A stretch of DNA of 64,000 nt from Pseudomonas frederiksbergensis (GTDB taxonomy: Bacteria; Pseudomonadota; Gammaproteobacteria; Pseudomonadales; Pseudomonadaceae), in the NCBI RefSeq assembly GCF_003732665.1, contig NZ_MOBP01000022.1, positions 124,001-188,000 on the forward strand, in the 5' to 3' direction. Position numbers and translations under genes: made by a program. Under the pieces are notes generated by a model that saw only the letters and a list, made by a program, of their open reading frames with translations, was not told the origin of the DNA and made no database searches. Below, one piece after another: positions 38,001 to 44,959 of the stretch (positions are counted from its first letter, which is position 1; every line of letters begins with the position of its first letter).

Positions 38001-39537
38001 GACGCTGGCCGGGCAGGTCACCGTGTTCCACGGCGCCGCCCTGACTGGTAACGGCAGTGTCGGTTCGGTGGTCAACCACGGGGTGTTCTCATCCGGTGCC
38101 AACGGCGAAATCCTGCAAGTGACTGGCAACCTGACCAACGCCTCCGACGGTCTGCTGGCGCTGACTGTCACCTCACCGACCATCACGCCGTTGGTGGTAG
38201 GCGGTACGGCAAGCCTCGATGGCGCGTTGCAAGTGACCAGTCTGCTGCCGTACAGCGGCGACACGACCTACAAGCTGATTACGGCGGGCGGCGGCGTCAC
38301 CGGTACGTTCAGTGCGACCGATCTGCCGGAACGGGCATTCCTCGACACGTCGCTGGTGTACAGCGCCAACGATGTCGATCTGGCGGTCAGTCGTAACTCG
38401 ACATCCTTCGCCACGGTCGCGGCTACGGGTAACCAACGGGGCACGGCGTCCGCACTGAGCCGCAACGGTGTGGCCGGTGCTGCGTTGCAGAACGAAATCG
38501 TCAACCTGAGCACTGCCGGTGCCCGTGCCGCTTTCGACAACTTGTCCGGGGAGATTCACGCCAGCACCGCCAGCGCAATTCTGGAAGATTCGCGCTACAT
38601 CCGCGACGCGGTCAACGACCGTATGCGCCAACCGTCCTGCAGCGGGCCTGACGATCCTCGCCGTGCCCTGGCACCCAGCGAAAATCGCCTGACCAGTGGT
38701 GGCTGCCATGGCGAGATGGTCGGCTGGATGCGCGCACTCGGCGCCTGGGGCGAGATGGATGGCAACAGCAACAGCGCCAAGCTTGATCGCAACCTCAGCG
38801 GTTTCATGCTCGGCACCGACAAACAGATCGACGATCAATGGCGTGCCGGGATGGCCGCCGGTTACACCCGCAGCGACCTGGATGCCCATGACCGTCGTTC
38901 CGACGCCACGGTCGACAGCTATCACCTGGCCGCGTACCTCAACTCGCAGTTCGACGCCTTGGCCGTGCGCCTCGGTGCCGCGTACAGCTGGCACGACATC
39001 GAGACCAAGCGTGACGTCACGGTCGGTGGCTACAACGACCGCTTGAAAGGAAACTACGACGCCCGCAGCGCCCAGGTGTTCGGTGAAGTGGGTTACACCG
39101 TCGAAGCGGCCGGGATTGCCCTGGAACCGTTCGCCGGCCTGTCCTACGTCAACTACGACAGCGACACCGTGCATGAGAAAGGTGGAGTGGGGCGCCTGAA
39201 AGGCGATTCCAGCCAGGACATCACCTTCTCCACCCTGGGCCTGCGCGCCGGCAAAGTCATCACCCTGGCCAACGGCGGGCAATTCACCCCCCGTGCCGCC
39301 ATCGGCTGGCGCCATGCCTACGGCGACACCAAACCGGACGCCGACCTGAGCTTCATCGACGGCGGCGCGTCGTTCAGCACCCAGGGCGTGCCGATCGCCA
39401 AAGACAGCGCGCTGCTTGAAGCGGGCGTGGACTTCCAGATCAGCCCGACCGGCAAACTCGGCCTCGGCTACTCGGGGCAGGTGTCGGGCAAAAATGAAGA
39501 TCATGCGATGACCGTCAGCTTCACCCTCGGCTTCTGA
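29017..39537 (+). CDS. Giant autotransporter adhesin with beta-strand repeats
   Basis: A 3,506-residue type V secreted surface protein. A signal-like N-terminus ends near LVSPQAMAA (about residue 40). The passenger (about 40-3,230) is a Gly/Asn/Thr/Leu-rich predicted beta-helix with about 24 copies of the autotransporter-associated repeat, form LIKNGAANLTLNGANTY..GNTTLNAGTL, spaced mostly 80-90 residues. Three larger modules begin FW[D/N]G near residues 1535, 2262 and 2785. The C-terminal 275 residues (from MVGWMRALGAWGEMD) form the translocating beta-barrel and end in FTLGF. GTG at 29017 is chosen because AAAGGAA (29004-29010) lies six bases upstream; the TTG at 29011 abuts it. A cell-surface adhesion or biofilm role is inferred from the family. 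Confidence 0.93.
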   Translation: MDLRSVITPIFRVSPLFLAVRLGMVGVFVGLVSPQAMAACTPGSPTAGGTVTCSGVPSLPLFLNTFSSAVNDLTINVGSAAQLNATLGGQVLNLTGNNITLNNSGLIDPALLGAVTALSAGAVIGNAGASVMNITNAATGIIRGTGDVLGVNLVSLNGMALNLNNSAGGSTNIVNNGTIGSTALLNLTLFSADTPIVAARGGAQVNVINAGTINGRMAFETSASGNTFVNSGTIAGGVSMGDGSTNTFTAITGSTITAGGGIGLALGGLIGVNLTFAPTGQIDGGAGGINSLILQNPIGIGGGTSGVGTVSSANYVNFNNLTINSGTWTLQGPLISGSTTLNGGIAQFNNSATFGSGVLTVNGGGLQASTGGLSLSNLINVGAAGLLLQGTNAITIGNVISGSGGIIKNGTGQLILNGANTYLGNTTLNGGSVQLGNNQAFSAGTVTFGGSTVLQAPGTITLNNNMVLNSAIGTSGVGSLTLAGLISGAGGISKNGSGTLALTGNNTGYTGSTDLNAGTLSLANNNALGSGSLNVNAAASLNTTSGVTLNNSLALNGNLTVVGSNNLTLNGLISGSSGLIKNGLSTLTLTGNNTYLGPTSLNAGALVLASNTALGTGALNAAAGTSLDTNLAVTLANAVNLGGNLTLGGTQALGLTGAINGAGGLIKNGSAALNLSGNNGYAGNTTLNAGTLILGSNTALGLGTLNTAAGTTLDASSTVAVANAVNTTGDLTLGGTANLTLGGVVGGTGGLIKNGAANLTLNGANTFLGNTTLNAGTLTVGNVNALSGGVLTVAGSSTLDSSAGVAIANNIALNADLSVGGTNQLTLDGVLSGTNQLIKNGAANLALNGVNTFAGGTTLNAGSITVGNADALSTGAVTVGGASTLTGSAALSLNNAINLNANLTTGGANALTLGGVVGGLGGLIKTGASSLTLTGANTYSGTTALNAGTLIVGSNTAIGSGALNASGGTTLDASTATTLANAVNLGGNLTLGGTNALILNGAVSGIGGLIKNGAADLTLNHANNYLGSTALNNGTLIVGASGALGAGVLNAAANTTLDSNTAVSLSNQVNLAGAFNVGATADLTLTGLVNGAGSLVKNGASNLILNGANGFLGGTTLNAGTLTVGNGSALGLGGLTVGGAATLDSNAPVSLGNNVALNADLTVGGTSNLTLGGVVSGTNQLIKNGAGNLTLNGVNTYQGNTTLNAGSLTLGNGAALGTGALIVGGTSTLDNSAAFSVANAVTLNADLNVAGNNNLNLAGVIDGAAALNKNGLSDLTLSGNNSFTGALNILSGSVTAASTGALGNTSGANVSAGASLNLGTDASLAGLSGSGDVLIGSGNTLSVGGVNTTSTFDGGLSGPGGLAKVGTGTLNLTGINGLTGDTAVNGGTLDLSGSLGSANVNVNSGATLTGTGSILGALNVANGGHLGLSSGNTLSVGSLALNSASNMDVALGTPSTNSLLNIGGNLTLDGLLNVSDAGGFGVGVYRLINYTGSLLNLGMNVGATPIGYSLADLALQTSVGNQINLLVTAPNANLRFWDGSQTIPNGSVDGGNGTWSAGSTNWTSVDGLTNQTWASDFAIFQGTAGNVTVLGPQTFTGMQFVTDGYNLLTGAAGKLTAVNGTSGNTAIRVDPGSTATISVAIDGAGTLAKLDSGTLVLNGANSYTGGTLLNGGTLVVGSNTALGSGVLTTAAGTTLDSNVAVTLGNAVDLASNLNIGGSNALTLNGAISGVGGLVKAGGSNLILGGNNSFLGPVSLLSGGLVLASDSALGAGALNAANATTLDAATAVTVGNVINLAGNLTVAGTADLTLAGAVNGAGSLSKTGAANLVLNGANGFLGGVDLNAGTLTVGNASGLGLGNLTVSGASTLDNNTVLSLANNVGLNASVAVGGSNDLTLGGVISGAGGLSKNGAANLTLNGVNVYQGDTTLNAGTLTLGNAAALGSGALTVAGASTLDNSSALSLANNVNVNAALNVAGVNYLTLTGVVAGAGTLDKNGAADLTLSGNNTFSGTFNVLGGSLSTTSATALGSNAGVNLGAGTSLNLGASGSLASLTGTGTALFGVGNTLSLGGNNASSTFDGVLDGSGSLDKLGSGTFNLTGINSLTGDTSINGGTLNVSGSLASANVAVNNGGTLAGSGSLLGAVNVADGGHVALATGSTLSVGSLALSGNSNLDVGLGAPVSGGGNALINVGGNLTLDGTLNVSDIGGFGSGVYRIINYTGALTDNGLLIGSVPGSVTPGNLQVQTAVGSQVNLLVTAPGTTVQFWDGTQAVGNGAIDGGSGTWGSGNTNWTNVDGTVNLGWANSFAVFQGTAGTVTVNGAQSITGMQFVTDGYSLVNGTSGALNLVNGGLGNATFRVDPNSTATIGVAINGAGTLGKYDTGTLVLNGANGYTGGTALNGGTLVVGNNAALGSGALTAANGTTLDSNTAVSLANAVVLNGGMSVAGSNALTLDGVVSGTGSLIKNGASSLTLNGSNTYSGGTQLNAGSLVLGNNSAIGTGALGVGGSAQLDSTAALQLANAINLSGELTLAATQATTLSGIIAGTGSLVKNGNGALLLSGTNTYSGGTTLNAGSTRGNTTSLQGAILNNAALTFEQTNDGSYTGNLTGSGTLTKNGTGQLLLTGTNGLTGDTNVQAGALLVNGTLNSANVNVASGATLGGSGQLAGAVQLASGATLVGGGSTTPLSVGSLALSSGTDLDFSLGSATSTSNVVNVAGNLTLDGTLNVTNAGGFGTGVYQLFRYGGDLTDNGLTYGTLPGGVLPASLTLQTALANQVNLLVQSSAGEAQFWNGSKTNADGTISGGDGIWGSGTNWTDAGGTASQGSARRFAIFGGQGGTVTVVGNQGFTGLQVLDSGYRLVAGTDGSLSPTDTADGTLAAVRINGGVTTQISAPLVGTGGIEKLDAGTLVLSGANTYSGGTTVSGGTLVGNTTSLQGRILNNARVLFAQTGNGAFNGTLSGTGDLVKQGTGTLLLEGDHPFSGTVEVEQGLLVVGDPPATLAGQVTVFHGAALTGNGSVGSVVNHGVFSSGANGEILQVTGNLTNASDGLLALTVTSPTITPLVVGGTASLDGALQVTSLLPYSGDTTYKLITAGGGVTGTFSATDLPERAFLDTSLVYSANDVDLAVSRNSTSFATVAATGNQRGTASALSRNGVAGAALQNEIVNLSTAGARAAFDNLSGEIHASTASAILEDSRYIRDAVNDRMRQPSCSGPDDPRRALAPSENRLTSGGCHGEMVGWMRALGAWGEMDGNSNSAKLDRNLSGFMLGTDKQIDDQWRAGMAAGYTRSDLDAHDRRSDATVDSYHLAAYLNSQFDALAVRLGAAYSWHDIETKRDVTVGGYNDRLKGNYDARSAQVFGEVGYTVEAAGIALEPFAGLSYVNYDSDTVHEKGGVGRLKGDSSQDITFSTLGLRAGKVITLANGGQFTPRAAIGWRHAYGDTKPDADLSFIDGGASFSTQGVPIAKDSALLEAGVDFQISPTGKLGLGYSGQVSGKNEDHAMTVSFTLGF

Positions 39538-39555
39538 TCATGGTCGAAGCGTTTT

Positions 39556-39581
39556 AGCCGCCTGAAAGGGCGGTTTTTTTT
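39556..39581 (+). terminator. Rho-independent terminator of the autotransporter gene
   Basis: CCGCC and GGCGG arms around a TGAAAG loop followed by eight Ts, 20 bases after the stop codon. Confidence 0.9.
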
Positions 39582-39602
39582 GCCCCGAAAACTGCAACCA
39601 CC

Positions 39603-39771
39603 CCTGTAGGAGCAAAGCTTGCTCGCGAAGAGGCCATTACATCCAACATCTGGTTCGGCTGTTACACCGCTTTCGCGAGCAAGCCCGCTCCCACAGTTGA
39701 TCTATGGTGGACACAGAATTTATGTCCACATGCGATCCAATGTGGGAGCGGGCTTGCTCGCGAAGAGGCCT
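39603..39771. repeat. REPIN plus a single REP
   Basis: A REPIN (39603-39696) is followed by one unpaired REP (39741-39770). The repeated GGAGC motif starts are 136 bases apart, so this looks like a truncated tandem array. Confidence 0.85.
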
Positions 39772-39834
39772 TCACAGTCGCCGCCGTTCGGTCTGCTAGA
39801 ATCGCCCCCATTGACCCCACGAGGTGCACCCCCC

Positions 39835-40869
39835 ATGAGCGAGCCGATTCGCCTGACCCAATACAGCCACGGCGCAGGATGCGGTTGCAAGATTTCCCCT
39901 CAGGTCCTGGAAGTGATCCTGGCCGGCAGCGGCGCGCAGAACCTGGACCCCAAGCTCTGGGTCGGCAACGCCTCGCGCGATGACGCGGCGGTGTATGCCA
40001 TCGACGACGAGCGCGGCGTGGTCTCGACCACCGACTTCTTTATGCCGATCGTCGACGACCCGTTCGACTTCGGCCGCATCGCTGCCACCAATGCCATCAG
40101 CGACATCTACGCCATGGGCGGCGATCCGTTGATGGCGATTGCGATCCTCGGCTGGCCGGTCAATGTGCTGGCCCCGGAAATCGCCCGGGAAGTGATTCGC
40201 GGCGGCCGTTCGATCTGCGACGAGGCGGGTATTCCCCTGGCCGGTGGGCACTCCATCGACGCCCCGGAACCGATCTTCGGCCTGGCCGTTACCGGCCTGG
40301 TGCAAAAACGCCACATGAAACGCAACGACACCGCCACCGCCGGTTGCCTGCTGTACCTGACCAAACCCCTGGGCATCGGCATCCTCACCACCGCCGAGAA
40401 GAAGGGCAAGTTGCGCCACGCCGACATCGGTCTGGCCCGGGACTGGATGTGTACCCTGAACAAACCCGGCAGCCGTTTCGGCAAACTCGACGGCGTGACG
40501 GCGATGACCGACGTCACCGGTTTCGGGCTGTTGGGGCACCTGGTGGAAATGGCCGATGGCAGCCAATTGACCGCTCGTATCGAATACAACCGGGTGCCGC
40601 GCCTCGCTGGCGTCGAGTACTACCTGGAACAGGGCTGTGTGCCCGGCGGCACCTTGCGCAACTTCGACAGCTACGCCAGCAAACTCGGGCGCTTGCAGGA
40701 ACTGCACAAACGGGTGCTGTGCGATCCGCAAACCAGCGGTGGCCTGTTGATTGCGGTCACGCCCGAGGGCAACGATAAGTTCCTCGCGGTCGCCGCCGAA
40801 CTGGGCCTGAACCTTGAGCCGATCGGTGAACTGGTTGAGCGACAGACCAACGCGGTCGAGGTGTTTTGA
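39835..40869 (+). CDS. selD: Selenophosphate synthase (selenide, water dikinase)
   Basis: Makes selenophosphate from selenide and ATP, the selenium donor for selenouridine in tRNA and for selenocysteine. The 344-residue protein begins MSEPIRLTQYSHGAGCGCKI, with the catalytic Cys16 (a cysteine rather than selenocysteine form) and Lys19. ATP-binding and family stretches follow (TTDFFMPIVDDPFDFGRIAA, ISDIYAMGGDPL, PLAGGHSIDAPEP, DPQTSGGLL). The frame is open upstream through the REPs, but the family N-terminus fixes the ATG at 39835. Its stop overlaps the start of selU. Confidence 0.96.
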   Translation: MSEPIRLTQYSHGAGCGCKISPQVLEVILAGSGAQNLDPKLWVGNASRDDAAVYAIDDERGVVSTTDFFMPIVDDPFDFGRIAATNAISDIYAMGGDPLMAIAILGWPVNVLAPEIAREVIRGGRSICDEAGIPLAGGHSIDAPEPIFGLAVTGLVQKRHMKRNDTATAGCLLYLTKPLGIGILTTAEKKGKLRHADIGLARDWMCTLNKPGSRFGKLDGVTAMTDVTGFGLLGHLVEMADGSQLTARIEYNRVPRLAGVEYYLEQGCVPGGTLRNFDSYASKLGRLQELHKRVLCDPQTSGGLLIAVTPEGNDKFLAVAAELGLNLEPIGELVERQTNAVEVF

Positions 40870-41972
40870 TGTCAATCGACTTCACCGATTACCGCGACCT
40901 CTTCCTCAACGACCGGCCGATGATGGACGCCCGCGCACCGGTCGAATTTCTCAAGGGCGCGTTCCCCGGCGTGGTCAACCTGCCGCTGATGAATGACCAC
41001 GAGCGGCAACGTATTGGCACCTGCTACAAGCAGCACGGCCAGCAAGCGGCCATCACCTTGGGGCATCAATTGGTGTCCGGTCCGGTCAAGGCCCAACGCA
41101 TTCAGGCCTGGGCCGATTTCGCCCGGGCTCACCCTGAGGGGTATTTGTATTGTTTTCGCGGCGGCTTGCGCTCGCAGATCGTCCAGCAGTGGCTCAAGGA
41201 CGAGGCGGGCATCGACTATCCGCGAGTCGGTGGTGGCTACAAGGCCATGCGTTCCTTCTTGCTCGACACCATGGACCAAGCCGTGGCCCAGTGCGATTTC
41301 GTGTTGCTGGGCGGCATGACGGGCACCGGCAAGACCGAAGTCCTGACCCAGTTGCGCAACGGCCTGGACCTGGAAGGCCACGCCAATCATCGGGGCTCCA
41401 GCTTCGGTAAACGCGCCACCGGCCAACCCTCCAACATCGACTTTGAAAACCGGCTGGCGGTGGATGTGCTGAAGAAGCGCGCCCGTGGCATCGAGCAATT
41501 TGTGCTCGAAGACGAAAGCCGTGCGGTCGGCAGTTGTGCCTTGCCGCTACCGTTGTATCAGGGCATGCAGCAATTTCCGATGGTCTGGCTGGAAGACAGT
41601 CTGGAAGGGCGGGTCGAGCGGATCTTGCGCGATTACGTGGTGGACCTGTGTGCCGAGTTCATCGGCGTGCATGGCGAGGAAGGTTTTGCGCTGTTTTCCG
41701 AGCGCTTGCTGGAAAGCCTGAACAATGTGCAGAAACGCCTGGGCGGGGAACGCCATCGGCGGATGCTGCTGTTGATGGAAGACGCCTTGGCCGAGCAGGC
41801 GAACAGCGGCGCAGTGGACCTGCACCGGGGCTGGATCGAAGGCTTGCTGAGCGAGTATTACGACCCGATGTATGCCTTCCAGCGGGAGAAGAAGGGCGTG
41901 CGGATCGAATTTGCCGGGGAGCGGGGGGCGGTTCTTGAGTACCTGCGCGAGCGCGGTAGTCAGCGAGGGTGA
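40869..41972 (+). CDS. selU: tRNA 2-selenouridine synthase
   Basis: Replaces sulfur by selenium in 2-thiouridine at the wobble position of certain tRNAs, using selenophosphate from SelD. The 367-residue protein has an N-terminal rhodanese domain with catalytic Cys95 in YLYCFRGGLRSQ and a C-terminal P-loop domain (LLGGMTGTGKTEVL near residue 145). Known also as YbbB/MnmH. Its ATG overlaps the selD stop (TGATG), so the two genes form a coupled operon. No selA, selB or selenoprotein gene is seen in the window. Confidence 0.95.
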   Translation: MSIDFTDYRDLFLNDRPMMDARAPVEFLKGAFPGVVNLPLMNDHERQRIGTCYKQHGQQAAITLGHQLVSGPVKAQRIQAWADFARAHPEGYLYCFRGGLRSQIVQQWLKDEAGIDYPRVGGGYKAMRSFLLDTMDQAVAQCDFVLLGGMTGTGKTEVLTQLRNGLDLEGHANHRGSSFGKRATGQPSNIDFENRLAVDVLKKRARGIEQFVLEDESRAVGSCALPLPLYQGMQQFPMVWLEDSLEGRVERILRDYVVDLCAEFIGVHGEEGFALFSERLLESLNNVQKRLGGERHRRMLLLMEDALAEQANSGAVDLHRGWIEGLLSEYYDPMYAFQREKKGVRIEFAGERGAVLEYLRERGSQRG

Positions 41973-41987
41973 TGTTGTTTTTGCTGG

Positions 41988-42090
41988 CCCCTTCGCGAGC
42001 AAGCCCGCTCCCACAGTGGATCTTCAGTGAACACAATTTTGTGTACGACGCAGATCCAATGTGGGAGCGGGCTTGCTCGCGAAGAGGCCC
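41988..42090. repeat. REP pair, inverted in the outward order
   Basis: A complement-strand REP (41988-42016) precedes a plus-strand REP (42059-42090), the reverse of a normal REPIN. It matches the junction between two array units, as if the flanking halves had been lost. Confidence 0.8.
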
Positions 42091-42108
42091 TGACAGTCAC
42101 TACAAATC

Positions 42109-43164
42109 TCAGAGCACCGCAGCCCCGATCAACCCACACACCACGCCAATCCCCATGGTCATCAGCGCCACGCTCACCAGCACCCGAGTGTCGAAATCCT
42201 TGCGCAACATCAACAGCGACGGCAGGCTGATGCTCGGCAGGGTCATCAGCAGCGCGACCGCCGGGGCGGTGCCCATGCCGAGGGTCATCATGGTCTGCAC
42301 AATGGGAATTTCGGCGGCGGTGGGGATCACGAACAGCGTGCCGATGATCGCCAGCGGCACCAGCCACAACAGGCTATTGGCCATGGCGCCATCGATGTGC
42401 GGGAACACCCATACCCGCACCGCGCCCAGCACCAGCACCGCCAGCACGTAGATCGGAATGGTGCTCCAGAACAATTGCCAGATCGTCCGGCCCCAGCGGG
42501 TCAGGAACGGTTGTGAATTGACCTCGCGAGCTTCGACCACGGCTTCGACGGCGGCTTCCGGCAAGGTCTCCGGGCCGGCGATACGCTGGGCCACCCACGA
42601 CACGCCGAACACCAATACGACACCCGCCACCAGCCGCAACACGGTAAAGCCCCAGCCAAGCACGAAGCCCATGAACACCAGCGTTGCGGGGTTGAGCACC
42701 GGGTTGCCGATCCAGAACGCCAGCGCTGCACCCACCGAGACGTTTTGCCGACGCATGCCGGCGGCCACCGGGGCGGCGCAGCACGAGCACATCATGCCGG
42801 GCAGGGCGAACAGCCCGCCACGCAGGGTCGAGGCAAAACCGGCACGGCCGAACAGGCGCAGCAGCCAGTCCCGGGGAATCAATACTTGCAGGAGGGAGCC
42901 GAGGATCACCGCCAGGACTGCGGCTTTCCAGATCGCCAGGAAGTACACCTTGGCATACGCCAGGGCGGCGACCAGCGGGTCGGTTTGTTGATCGTTGATG
43001 ATCGAGGCGCCGATGCTGTGATTGTCAGCGGCGACGAAGGCCTTGAGGTAGTAAGGCGACCATTTGACGTAGTAGAGGCCGACGCAGGCCACCAGGACGA
43101 ACAGGGCGGGTTTCCACCAGAACGACCAGCCCCGGACGGGGACAGCTGTGGATGAGAGCGACAT
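42109..43164 (-). CDS. YraQ/ArsP_1-type permease
   Basis: A 351-residue inner-membrane protein with about eight hydrophobic helices in two related halves. The family's cysteine-rich motif MMCSCCAAPVAAGMR lies at residues 124-138, followed by WIGNPVLNPATL; the second half has VIPTAAEIPIVQTMM. Members include ArsP, which exports methylated arsenicals, and permeases of unknown role; the substrate here is not evident and no ars genes are adjacent. Confidence 0.87.
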   Translation of the reverse strand: MSLSSTAVPVRGWSFWWKPALFVLVACVGLYYVKWSPYYLKAFVAADNHSIGASIINDQQTDPLVAALAYAKVYFLAIWKAAVLAVILGSLLQVLIPRDWLLRLFGRAGFASTLRGGLFALPGMMCSCCAAPVAAGMRRQNVSVGAALAFWIGNPVLNPATLVFMGFVLGWGFTVLRLVAGVVLVFGVSWVAQRIAGPETLPEAAVEAVVEAREVNSQPFLTRWGRTIWQLFWSTIPIYVLAVLVLGAVRVWVFPHIDGAMANSLLWLVPLAIIGTLFVIPTAAEIPIVQTMMTLGMGTAPAVALLMTLPSISLPSLLMLRKDFDTRVLVSVALMTMGIGVVCGLIGAAVL

Positions 43165-43255
43165 GGCGAAGTTCCGGGCAAGTGGGAGATGAAGTCATGA
43201 TAGCCCAGCCCCTTCGTACACGTGGCCCCGACAATGCGTGGGACCTGGAGACCCG

Positions 43256-43930
43256 TTATGTAGGACAGTTCTGCGAGCCGTTATCCAGCCCTTGCTTGTA
43301 GCTGTGGCTGACCAGCGTGGCCTTGCCGTTGTGCCAGGTCAGGGTCAGCACGTACAGCGAGTCGTAGTCGCTGGATTCCCAGTCATCGGTGATGTTCTGT
43401 TTCTTGCCCACCGCTTCGCCGGCGACCTTGTTGATCAGCTCTGGCAGGTAGCCGTGGGACCAGGCGGTGTAGATGATCGAGTTGTGGTACTTGTCGTGGA
43501 GCAGTTCGTCCGCCAGATCGCTGGTGTCATTGGCCGAATATTCGATGTTCACCGGCAAGCCGAGCTTGATCGCGCTGGGGCTGATGGTCATCAGGGGACG
43601 AATGTAGCTGTAGGAATTGTCCAGTTCGCCTTCCTCGACATTACGCGTCGGGTTGGCGGCAAACACGTAGTTGGCCTTGCCGAATTTCTCTGGCAGCAGG
43701 GTCGACAGGTTGATCGCCCGGTTCAGACCCTGGCAATTGAGCTGGCCCAGACCGCCGTCGGGTTTTTCCGCGTGACGCAGGAACACCAGCGTCTGGGTGC
43801 CGTCCGCCGGTTGGGCGCGGCTTTCGCTGGATTCCAGGGATAGGAACAGTGCACTGGCCGCCAGCAAGGTAGGCAAGAAGATATAGGCGCGATGCTTGAA
43901 GCGTTGAGCGAATTTCACAAGGTTCTTCAT
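43256..43930 (-). CDS. Histidine phosphatase-superfamily protein, probably exported
   Basis: A 224-residue protein with a hydrophobic N-terminal segment (YIFLPTLLAASALFLSL) that is either a signal peptide or an anchor, then the phosphohistidine motif VFLRHAEKP at about residues 49-57. A second catalytic His is likely in TAWSHGYLPEL. The substrate is unknown. It is divergent from the glutathione transferase gene; the 306 bp between them (43931-44236) shows no RNA gene or repeat and probably holds both promoters. Confidence 0.8.
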   Translation of the reverse strand: MKNLVKFAQRFKHRAYIFLPTLLAASALFLSLESSESRAQPADGTQTLVFLRHAEKPDGGLGQLNCQGLNRAINLSTLLPEKFGKANYVFAANPTRNVEEGELDNSYSYIRPLMTISPSAIKLGLPVNIEYSANDTSDLADELLHDKYHNSIIYTAWSHGYLPELINKVAGEAVGKKQNITDDWESSDYDSLYVLTLTWHNGKATLVSHSYKQGLDNGSQNCPT

Positions 43931-44236
43931 TTAATAAAGGATCTTCAGCGCATTCGATTAAGGCTGACAAACCTTTACACCACGCGCTTCCTGCAGCGGG
44001 TGTGTTCCATGTCGTTGAGCCGGTCCGTTTTCCGTGAAGGGCAGTGCTCAGAGTCCCCTGAAGCCCATTTGGTTCGATACCGGCGGGTTCGCGGCACTTT
44101 AGCCGCAACCTTTGACGGGATGGCCGAAGGTTATCGACAGGATGTTTCGGATTTATGGACGTCGGCACGATTGGGTATGCCAGACGCTCCGATCCTCCCT
44201 TATGATCGTCGCTCCAATGACTGCGTGGATGCTCCC

Positions 44237-44935
44237 ATGACCGATCTCTCTGCGTTTCCGATTTCCGCCAAATGGCCGGCCCGATACCCCGAGTGGATTC
44301 AGCTCTATTCCTTGCCGACCCCTAATGGCGTCAAGGTCTCGATCATGCTTGAAGAGACCGGCCTGCCGTACGAGCCGCACAAGGTGAGCTTCGAGACCAA
44401 CGATCAGTTGTCGCCCGAGTTCCTGTCGTTGAACCCCAATAACAAGATCCCGGCGATCATCGACCCCCACGGTCCGGGAGGGCAGCCGCTGCCATTGTTC
44501 GAGTCCGGGGCGATTCTGATCTACCTCGCCGACAAGAGCGGCCAGTTGCTGGCCCAGGAATCGGCGGCGCGTTATGAGACCATCCAGTGGTTGATGTTTC
44601 AGATGGGTGGTATCGGGCCGATGTTCGGCCAGGTCGGTTTCTTCAACAAATTCGGCGGTAAGGACTACGAAGATAAACGGCCCCGCGATCGTTACGTCGA
44701 AGAAAGCAAACGGCTGCTGAAGGTGCTCGATGAACGCCTGAAAGGCCGCGACTGGATCATGGGCGAGCGCTACACCATCGCCGACATCGCGACGTTCCCG
44801 TGGATACGCAACCTGATCGGCTTCTATGAGGCCGGTGATCTGGTCGGCATCAAGCAATTCTCCAATGTTACCCGGGTGCTGGAGCGCTTCCTGGCGCGGC
44901 CGGCGGTGATGCGCGGGCTGGAAATTCCCAAGTAA
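44237..44935 (+). CDS. Glutathione S-transferase family protein (YghU/YfcG-like)
   Basis: A 232-residue cytoplasmic protein of the Nu-like disulfide-bond reductase/GST group. The thioredoxin-fold N-terminus (IQLYSLPTPNGVKVSIMLEE, NPNNKIPAIIDP, LFESGAILIYLAD) contains the glutathione-binding E-S pair; the helical C-terminal domain follows (MGERYTIADIATFPWI). Chosen start is the ATG at 44237; the frame is open upstream without a family match. The PhzF gene starts 24 bp after its stop. Confidence 0.9.
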   Translation: MTDLSAFPISAKWPARYPEWIQLYSLPTPNGVKVSIMLEETGLPYEPHKVSFETNDQLSPEFLSLNPNNKIPAIIDPHGPGGQPLPLFESGAILIYLADKSGQLLAQESAARYETIQWLMFQMGGIGPMFGQVGFFNKFGGKDYEDKRPRDRYVEESKRLLKVLDERLKGRDWIMGERYTIADIATFPWIRNLIGFYEAGDLVGIKQFSNVTRVLERFLARPAVMRGLEIPK

Positions 44936-44959
44936 CGCGGTTCAAGACCAAGGCAGGCC

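Noticed and set aside
29118..39504. Long open frames on the minus strand opposite the autotransporter (up to about 900 codons)
   Set aside because: They mirror the GC-rich, repetitive coding strand, have no signal, domain or ribosome site, and the plus-strand protein is a clear autotransporter.
43931..44236. Possible small gene or RNA between the histidine phosphatase and the glutathione transferase
   Set aside because: No credible start with ribosome site, no tRNA-like fold and no repeat was found; probably promoters only.
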